From JARRNJ01 sp037385045 (GTDB lineage Bacteria; Pseudomonadota; Gammaproteobacteria; JASBUN01): 12,940 nt of DNA. The stretch's first letter is position 1. The number at the start of each line of letters is the position of its first letter. The notes under the pieces are model-generated. The model did no database searches and was not told where the DNA came from. It saw only the letters and a list, made by a program, of their open reading frames with translations. The stretch is taken from positions 1 through 12,940 of the forward strand of contig JARRNJ010000103.1 in the NCBI GenBank assembly GCA_037385045.1. The letters are read 5' to 3'. This document shows positions 7,837 through 12,940 of the stretch, in pieces. Both the position numbers and the translations under genes were made by a program.

Positions 7837-7873
7837 AACGGGCACTTGGGACGTCCGGCGGCTTGCGGGGCGA

Positions 7874-10243
7874 TTAGTTGCCCACGGTCAGCACATAGTC
7901 TCGGCCGGCCCATCGGTCCGGGCGCCGGTATCTGAGCGTGAAGTTGACTTGTTGCCCGGGATACAGGTCTCGAGTATCGAGTTCGGCCACGTGCAGGCCC
8001 AGCCCGCTGTCGTGTGTGGGATTTTCGCGAATACGGTGCCAGCCGTCCACTCCCCAATGAACCAGGGCGGCTTGATGCACTACCACCAGCAGTCGGTTGC
8101 CGCGGCGCAGCCGGTCGATCGGCGCCTGCTGGAGCCACACGCAATGGTCCGGGCGAGGGGCACGCCCGCCATAGCGCAGCGACACCGCCCGCGGCCGGTC
8201 GAACGGCGTGCCCAGCGGTCGCGAGGCCACCAGCTTGATAAACTCGGCGTGGGCCCAGGCCAGGGGCATCGCCGATCCCGTCGGCCGCCCGGCCACCAGG
8301 CCGCTCGCGGGCAAGTCGTCGCCGTCCCAGACCTGCTCGGGGATCATGCCGGCGCCGCCGCTCATGGCGGCCATTGCCTGCAGATAGGGGGTCGGGTCTT
8401 TGCCGGCAACCAGCTCGTAATGGCCGCGCTCGCCGCTCAGCAACGGCCAGGCGCGGCCAATCCCGGTGCCGTCAAAGGCGCGCCCGTCGGCGTGCTCGCC
8501 GTAGCCGTCGCCGTCATAACGATGCCAGGCCGGCCCGTTTGGCGTGTCGGCCTTCAGCAGCGCGTCGGTCACCGCGAGGGTGGCGAGAATGCCGGGGTCG
8601 TCGAACCGGCGCAGATCGAAGCGCACCAGCTGCAGGAAGTCCACCCCGACCTGTTGGTCAGCGGGCACGGCCGCATCCTCGGCGCGGTTCTTGATCGGCA
8701 GCGCGTCGTGGATCGCCTGCTCGTCGGTGATCGTGGCGTTGGGTGCGACACGGACGTAATAGCCGGGCACATGGAAGCGCCGGCTCAGCGCGGTGTCCCG
8801 TGCCAGGGTCCAGTCTTCGATACGGCTGTTCCAGTAGTCGGCGACGGCCAGCGCCAGATCCCGCGCCGGCGGGTCGAGCGTCGGCGCGCCGGCGACCAGG
8901 GCGGCGATGCACACGGCGAGGGTGAAGGTACTGACGCCGGCGTCCTCTTCCCAGCGGTCCTGGTCCGTGGCGGGCCCTGTGCGCAGGATGAAGCCCAGGG
9001 CCCGGCGCACCATGTCGCCGATCTCGATGCCGTCCAACGCGTCCTGCTCGTTCAAGGTTTCGGCGAGCAGCACCGGAAATGCCGCTTCGTCCAGTTGGAT
9101 GCCACTCCAGAACGCTTTGCCGCCCAGCCACTGGTTCTGGTTCCAGCGACCGTCGGCGTGTTGAGTGGCGATAAGGTAACGCAGAATGTTCTGCGCCTCG
9201 TCGGTGGCGCCCAGCGCCAGTAACGCCACGGCGCACTCGACCAGGTCCCGCGGCCACACCAGGTGGTAGCCGCCGCGCTCATCGCGCCGGTTGCCCCACG
9301 GAACGCTGAGGCTGGCGACCATGGCGCCGGGATAAATCTTGTCCTGGTGGCTGCGCAGCACCATGGCCGAAACGCGGACCTGGCGCCGCAGCGCTTCCGA
9401 AAGGCCGTCCATGGGCGTGCGGCGCTCGGTACAGCGGCGATGCCACGCCTGCCAGTCGTCGATCTGCCGCTGCCATGCCTGGTCAAACGGCTGCAGCAGC
9501 GCCGAGATCGCCAGCGTGGCGGCCGATTCTTTGCTGCTCGCCAGGCCCAGGGCAACGACAGTGCGCTGCGGCAACGCAGCCATCAGCGCCACGTTGCCCG
9601 GGCCGGCACTGCGGTAGTGCCAGCACATGGCACCGTTGTGTCGAAAATCCTGCCACCCGTCGCTGGCGCCCACATAGCCGGCGCTGGCCTGTTCAATGGC
9701 GTCGCGTTGATGTTCGCCGATGGCGGCAATTGCCAGCCCGAACGGCCCTTGCTCCGCCCACAAGACCTGGCGCCCGCGGTAATACGCGGTTGCGGCCAGG
9801 TTGTCGTGGCCGGTGCCGCCGAGATGGGGTGCCAGGAGCAGATAGGGGCGCAGGCTGTCGTCGCCTTGCAGACGCACCTGGATGAGCAGTACGTCGCGTA
9901 CCGGATCAGGTACGATGCGCAGTTGCAGCGTGAAACGCGAATGCCGGTGGACCACGTCGACGGCCGGCACCCCGGGGTCGGGCTGGGACAACTCGCGGGC
10001 ATCGAGTCGTTTCACCTCAACCCAGAAGCCGTGGTTATCCGCGACGATGAATCCCAGGTCGCGGATCTGCGGAATGTCGACGCGCGGGTAGTAGACTTCA
10101 TTGACGATGCCGCCGCCGACGGTGAACCAGATGCGCGATGGGCCCAGGGCGCAGCCGACCATTTCCTTTGCGCTGCTCGACCAGGTTGGGCTGATCCCCG
10201 GATGCCCCGGCGCGCGTCCGGAGTTCTGTGTAGGATGTGTCAT
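7874..10243 (-). CDS. GH15 family glucoamylase (glucan 1,4-alpha-glucosidase-like)
   Basis: This 789-residue glycoside hydrolase of family 15 is predicted to release glucose from the non-reducing ends of alpha-glucans. An N-terminal beta-sandwich-type domain (to about 270) has the typical GGGIVNEVYYPRVDIPQIRD element. The (alpha/alpha)6 catalytic barrel follows: GGYHLVWPRDL at 324-334, QNQWLGGKAFWSGIQLDEAA at 369-388, the general-acid region RWEEDAG with Glu432/Glu433, and MIPEQVWD with Glu636 as the likely general base. A C-terminal beta domain of about 110 residues completes it. The frame is open up to 10369, but I chose ATG 10241-10243 because it has an AGGGAG ribosome binding site eight bases upstream; the extra 42 residues upstream are arginine-rich and unlike the family. 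No signal peptide is visible, so a cytoplasmic role on glycogen- or maltodextrin-type substrates is inferred. It ends 123 bases before the exporter operon on the same strand. Other GH15 activities, such as glucodextranase or trehalase, remain possible. Confidence 0.92.
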   Translation of the reverse strand: MTHPTQNSGRAPGHPGISPTWSSSAKEMVGCALGPSRIWFTVGGGIVNEVYYPRVDIPQIRDLGFIVADNHGFWVEVKRLDARELSQPDPGVPAVDVVHRHSRFTLQLRIVPDPVRDVLLIQVRLQGDDSLRPYLLLAPHLGGTGHDNLAATAYYRGRQVLWAEQGPFGLAIAAIGEHQRDAIEQASAGYVGASDGWQDFRHNGAMCWHYRSAGPGNVALMAALPQRTVVALGLASSKESAATLAISALLQPFDQAWQRQIDDWQAWHRRCTERRTPMDGLSEALRRQVRVSAMVLRSHQDKIYPGAMVASLSVPWGNRRDERGGYHLVWPRDLVECAVALLALGATDEAQNILRYLIATQHADGRWNQNQWLGGKAFWSGIQLDEAAFPVLLAETLNEQDALDGIEIGDMVRRALGFILRTGPATDQDRWEEDAGVSTFTLAVCIAALVAGAPTLDPPARDLALAVADYWNSRIEDWTLARDTALSRRFHVPGYYVRVAPNATITDEQAIHDALPIKNRAEDAAVPADQQVGVDFLQLVRFDLRRFDDPGILATLAVTDALLKADTPNGPAWHRYDGDGYGEHADGRAFDGTGIGRAWPLLSGERGHYELVAGKDPTPYLQAMAAMSGGAGMIPEQVWDGDDLPASGLVAGRPTGSAMPLAWAHAEFIKLVASRPLGTPFDRPRAVSLRYGGRAPRPDHCVWLQQAPIDRLRRGNRLLVVVHQAALVHWGVDGWHRIRENPTHDSGLGLHVAELDTRDLYPGQQVNFTLRYRRPDRWAGRDYVLTVGN

Positions 10244-10489
10244 TGTTGTTGCTCCCTGCCGTTGTGGTGTTGGAAAGCAAGTCTCGTACCACGGCCGGTG
10301 CGGAGCGCGCAGCCCGCAGCCGACCGCGGATGACCGACGGCGCCCGCGCGCTGCAGGGGGCTTATCCACCCGCGAGGTGGGGCTTTACCACCGCAGCACA
10401 AAGCACCGGTGCGCTGCGGGAAGGCGGTGCCGGTGACGACACGGCGATGGGTTGTGCTTGCGTCAGGATTGGGGTTGTGAGGCAACCGC
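10244..10489. other. Divergent intergenic region between glucoamylase and ClC genes
   Basis: These 246 bases must carry the promoters for both genes. I find no convincing -35/-10 pair on either strand. Visible structure: a CCACC-CGCGA-GGTGG inverted repeat (10366-10380), a perfect 10-base palindrome GCACCGGTGC (10403-10412), and GCGCGC-rich arms near 10302-10351. The glucoamylase ribosome binding site (GGGAG) and the likely ClC one (GAGG, 10479-10482) lie at the two ends. Confidence 0.35.
10403..10412. repeat. 10-base perfect palindrome in divergent promoter region
   Basis: GCACCGGTGC reads identically on both strands and lies about 80 bases upstream of the ClC start and 160 bases upstream of the glucoamylase start. 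It could be a dimeric-regulator half of an operator, but palindromes of this length also arise by chance in GC-rich DNA and no second copy was noticed. Confidence 0.25.
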
Positions 10490-12295
10490 GTGTATGGTGA
10501 CGGAACTATGGAACCGCAACACGTGACCACTCCATCGCGGGCCCGGGTCGTCGATGCCGCTCGGGCGATGACCCTGGCCGTGGTGGTGGGTATCCTGGCG
10601 GCGGTGGGGGCGTTCCTGTTCCACGCTATCATTGCGTTGTTTCATAATCTGTTTTTCTTTGGGCGGTTTTCCTTCGCCTATGACGCCGCCACGCACACCC
10701 ACGCCAGCCCCCTGGGCGCCTGGATCATCGTGATTCCGGTGGTCGGCGCGCTCATCGTCGCGTTCCTGGTGCGTGACTTTGCCCACGAAGCGCGCGGCGC
10801 CGGTGTGGCGGAAGTGATCGACGCGGTGTACTACCGTCGCGGCGTGATCCGTCCGGCGGTGGCATGGGTCAAGACCCTGGCGGCATCGGTATCTCTGGGC
10901 TCCGGCGGCGCCGTGGGGCGCGAGGGACCGATCATCCAGATCGGCGCCGCCCTGGGTTCGGCGTTCGGGCAGTGGGTACGGGTTCCGGCCTGGGAGCGCA
11001 CCATGCTGGTCGCCGCCGGTGCCAGCGCCGGGATTGCGGCGACGTTCAATGCGCCGGCCGCGGGTATCCTGTTCGCGATCGAGATGATTCTGCCCGAAAC
11101 CAGCGTGCGCACCCTGGTCCCGGTGATGTTGGCGGCGGTGAGCGCCACCGAAATCGGGCGCACCCTGCTTGGCACGGGAACCCTGCTTGCGTTTCCGTCG
11201 GTGGCCATCCCGCTGAGCGGTACGGCCGGCGTGGAGACGCTGGGATTCTATGCCGTGCTGGGCGTGGCGCTGGGCCTCGTGTCGCTGTTGTTCATTCGCA
11301 CCGTCTATGCCTTCGAGGACGGATTCCAGCGCATTCCCGGCAACTACTACATTCGCCATGCGCTGGGCATGGCCGTGGTCGGGGTGATTCTCTATTTGCT
11401 GGTGCGCCACTCCGGCCACTACTACGTCCAGGGGCTCAGCTACGCCACGGTGCATGACATCGTGGTGGGGCAGATCGTCAGCTGGCGGTTCCTGCTGTTG
11501 CTGCTGGTGCTCAAACTGCTGGCTACGTCCCTGACCCTGGGCTCCGGTTCCTCGGGCGGCATTTTCTCGCCGTCGCTGTTTCTCGGCGCGGCGCTCGGTG
11601 CGGCCTACGCGCAGATTCTGGGTCCGTGGCTGCCGGTCGCGCTGCAGGCCCAGTTGCCGGGCGCGGTCCTCGCCGGTATGGGAGGACTGGTGGCCGGCGC
11701 GACCGGCGCTGTGTTGACGGCGGTGGTGATGATCGTCGAGCTGACCGGCAACCATACTGCCATCGTCCCGCTGCTGTTGACCGCGGCGCTGGCCTACGGT
11801 GTGCGCCGGATCTGGCTGCGGCACAACATGTACAGCATGAAGCTGTATCGGCGCGGCCATCACATTCCGGATTTCCTGCAGACCAACGTTTATCTGCTGC
11901 GCGCCGTACAGGACGTGCTGCCGACGCCTTGCGTATTCATCGACCTTGCGGCGGGCGAAGATGCGGCCGCAGTCGAAGTGGATGCCGAGACGCTGGTCCA
12001 TGGGGTCGGCGTGGACGGGCAGCAGGTGCTGGGAGTGCTCGATGCGGGCCGGATGCAGGAACTGCGTCGGCGCGGCGCCCGGCGCGCCGAGTGGAGCACG
12101 GCGCTGGATACCCATTTCGCCGTGGTTGCGGCCCGCGCTCCGGTGGCCGATGTCCTCGGGGCAATGCGCTCGCGCCGTTGCGTTTTCGCGCTGGTCACCT
12201 CCGATGGAACGCTACACGGCGCCGATTCGGTGCTCGGGGTGGTGAGCCGCGAAGAGTTGTTACAGGGCGGCGTCTTGCCGGACGAGTGGGACTGA
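10490..12295 (+). CDS. ClC family chloride channel/antiporter with C-terminal CBS-like region
   Basis: This 601-residue inner-membrane ClC protein moves Cl- (or a related anion), possibly in exchange for H+. The ClC signature elements are present: GSGGAVGREGP at 137-147 with the external gating glutamate Glu145; NAPAAGILFAIEM at 187-199; GGIFSP at 356-361; and the pore tyrosine Tyr448 in NMYSMKL. Two motifs differ from E. coli ClcA. The GSGIP serine loop is GAGVAE (103-108), and the internal proton glutamate position (E203 in ClcA) is Met199. Residues 475-601 form a soluble C-terminal region resembling a divergent CBS-domain pair, which in this family can bind nucleotides. I chose GTG at 10490, preceded by GAGG seven bases upstream; ATG at 10508 is an alternative. 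It is transcribed away from the glucoamylase gene and ends 24 bases from the convergent DedA gene. Confidence 0.93.
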   Translation: MYGDGTMEPQHVTTPSRARVVDAARAMTLAVVVGILAAVGAFLFHAIIALFHNLFFFGRFSFAYDAATHTHASPLGAWIIVIPVVGALIVAFLVRDFAHEARGAGVAEVIDAVYYRRGVIRPAVAWVKTLAASVSLGSGGAVGREGPIIQIGAALGSAFGQWVRVPAWERTMLVAAGASAGIAATFNAPAAGILFAIEMILPETSVRTLVPVMLAAVSATEIGRTLLGTGTLLAFPSVAIPLSGTAGVETLGFYAVLGVALGLVSLLFIRTVYAFEDGFQRIPGNYYIRHALGMAVVGVILYLLVRHSGHYYVQGLSYATVHDIVVGQIVSWRFLLLLLVLKLLATSLTLGSGSSGGIFSPSLFLGAALGAAYAQILGPWLPVALQAQLPGAVLAGMGGLVAGATGAVLTAVVMIVELTGNHTAIVPLLLTAALAYGVRRIWLRHNMYSMKLYRRGHHIPDFLQTNVYLLRAVQDVLPTPCVFIDLAAGEDAAAVEVDAETLVHGVGVDGQQVLGVLDAGRMQELRRRGARRAEWSTALDTHFAVVAARAPVADVLGAMRSRRCVFALVTSDGTLHGADSVLGVVSREELLQGGVLPDEWD

Positions 12296-12319
12296 CCGGT
12301 ATCGGCGCGCGGCGATGGC

Positions 12320-12937
12320 TCAGGTGCGCCGCCGCAATACGTAGACCGCCAGGCCGGCGGCGACGACGACACCGGCGCCGATCACAAGCGGCTCGAAGCG
12401 GGTAAACAGGCCCAGCAGACGGTCCATATGGTGGCCGAGGCGATAAACGCCATAGCCCCACAGGCCGATCCACAGCGCCGCTCCAATTGCATTGTAGGTG
12501 AGAAACCGCCACCACGGCATGCCGCTGGTTCCGGCCACCACACCGTTGAGTTGTCGCAGGACTTCGAAGAACCGGGCGAGCGCCACCAGCACGCCGCCAT
12601 AGCGGTGGAAGAAGTGTTCGACTTTTTCCAGGTGGTGTTCGCGGATGCCGACGAAACGGCCGTGGCGCAGCACCAGCCGGCGGCCGCCGAAACGGCCGAT
12701 GGCGTAGCCCATGTTGTCGCCGAAGACGGCGGCCGCCCACGCCACCAGCAGCACGTAGACGATATGCAGGTCACCCCGGGCGGCCAGCAGGGCGCTGGCC
12801 ACGACCAGGGTTTCGCCCGGCGCCGGGATGCCGAAGCCTTCGACGAACACCCCCGCGAACAGCGCGGTGTAACCGTACTGTTCCAGGTAGGGGTGCGCGG
12901 CATCCAGGTAGTGCTGCAACAGGGACGGGTTGGCCAT
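12320..12937 (-). CDS. DedA family (VTT domain) membrane protein
   Basis: This 205-residue polytopic protein belongs to the DedA/SNARE-associated family, whose members act in membrane homeostasis, proton-motive-force maintenance or lipid-carrier flipping. The re-entrant motif FVEGFGIPAPGE (31-42) is followed by GDNMGYAIGRFGG (73-85), a second re-entrant ARFFEVLRQLNGVVAG (121-136), the family element MPWWRFLTYNAIGAALW (140-156) and a C-terminal helix (about 183-200). Compared with E. coli YqjA, Glu33 and Glu42 fall where its essential Glu39 and Asp51 are, and Arg122 and Arg128 keep the six-residue spacing of Arg130 and Arg136. The usual proline of the second motif (R-F-x-P-x-x-R) is Glu125. 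The ATG lies three bases from the window end, so its ribosome binding site and any upstream start cannot be judged. The specific substrate is unknown. Confidence 0.9.
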   Translation of the reverse strand: MANPSLLQHYLDAAHPYLEQYGYTALFAGVFVEGFGIPAPGETLVVASALLAARGDLHIVYVLLVAWAAAVFGDNMGYAIGRFGGRRLVLRHGRFVGIREHHLEKVEHFFHRYGGVLVALARFFEVLRQLNGVVAGTSGMPWWRFLTYNAIGAALWIGLWGYGVYRLGHHMDRLLGLFTRFEPLVIGAGVVVAAGLAVYVLRRRT

Positions 12938-12940
12938 GGC

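Noticed and set aside
7817..9223. 468-codon open frame on the plus strand, opposite the glucoamylase
   Set aside because: It is antisense to a clear GH15 catalytic domain, shows no domain motif and has a biased His/Gln/Arg/Gly composition typical of shadow frames. The same reasoning removes the plus-strand frame at 9263-10333.
10463..12115. 550-codon open frame on the minus strand, opposite the ClC gene
   Set aside because: Its translation is low-complexity, rich in His, Gln, Arg and Gly, with no recognisable motif, whereas the opposite strand encodes a complete ClC with all signature motifs. Long antisense frames are expected in GC-rich coding DNA.
12296..12319. Bidirectional terminator between the convergent ClC and DedA genes
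   Set aside because: The 24-base gap has no clean inverted repeat and no A- or T-run.

Overview
This is an ordinary-looking chromosomal stretch from a GC-rich bacterium. The gene content and the E. coli-like ybhG-ybhF-ybhS-ybhR order suggest a proteobacterium, probably a gamma- or betaproteobacterium. That placement is inference from protein families only; there is no rRNA or other marker here. Seven genes lie on the minus strand and one on the plus strand. They are tightly packed, and no gap exceeds about 250 bases. I see no tRNA, rRNA, insertion sequence, CRISPR array or phage gene.

Layout from left to right. 1-2399 (-): a P-type ATPase of the plasma-membrane proton-pump type, cut off at its C-terminal end by the window edge. 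2605-7750 (-): a five-ORF exporter operon read from high to low coordinates. It holds a HlyD-type membrane-fusion protein, two ORFs that together make one YbhF-like tandem ABC ATPase, and two ABC-2 permeases (YbhS- and YbhR-like). Joints are 4-base overlaps, except for the broken ATPase and a 115-base gap before the last permease. 7874-10243 (-): an intracellular-type GH15 glucoamylase. 10490-12295 (+): a ClC chloride channel/exchanger with a C-terminal CBS-like region, divergent from the glucoamylase. 12320-12937 (-): a DedA-family membrane protein, convergent with ClC and starting three bases from the window end.

The most notable observation is in the ABC ATPase. In E. coli, YbhF is one polypeptide with two nucleotide-binding domains. 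Here the reading frame breaks near position 6075, just after the Walker B and D-loop region of the first domain, and continues in the -1 frame. About 20 residues expected at the junction (the segment around the switch/H-loop of domain 1) are absent at the DNA level. This looks like a deletion of 3n+1 nucleotides, roughly 61-64, in a once-fused gene. It could be a real lesion or an assembly error.

Functionally the window combines a predicted drug/xenobiotic-type exporter, a glucan-hydrolysing enzyme and three membrane proteins tied to proton or ion homeostasis (proton pump, ClC, DedA). I find no convincing evidence of a wholly undescribed system.
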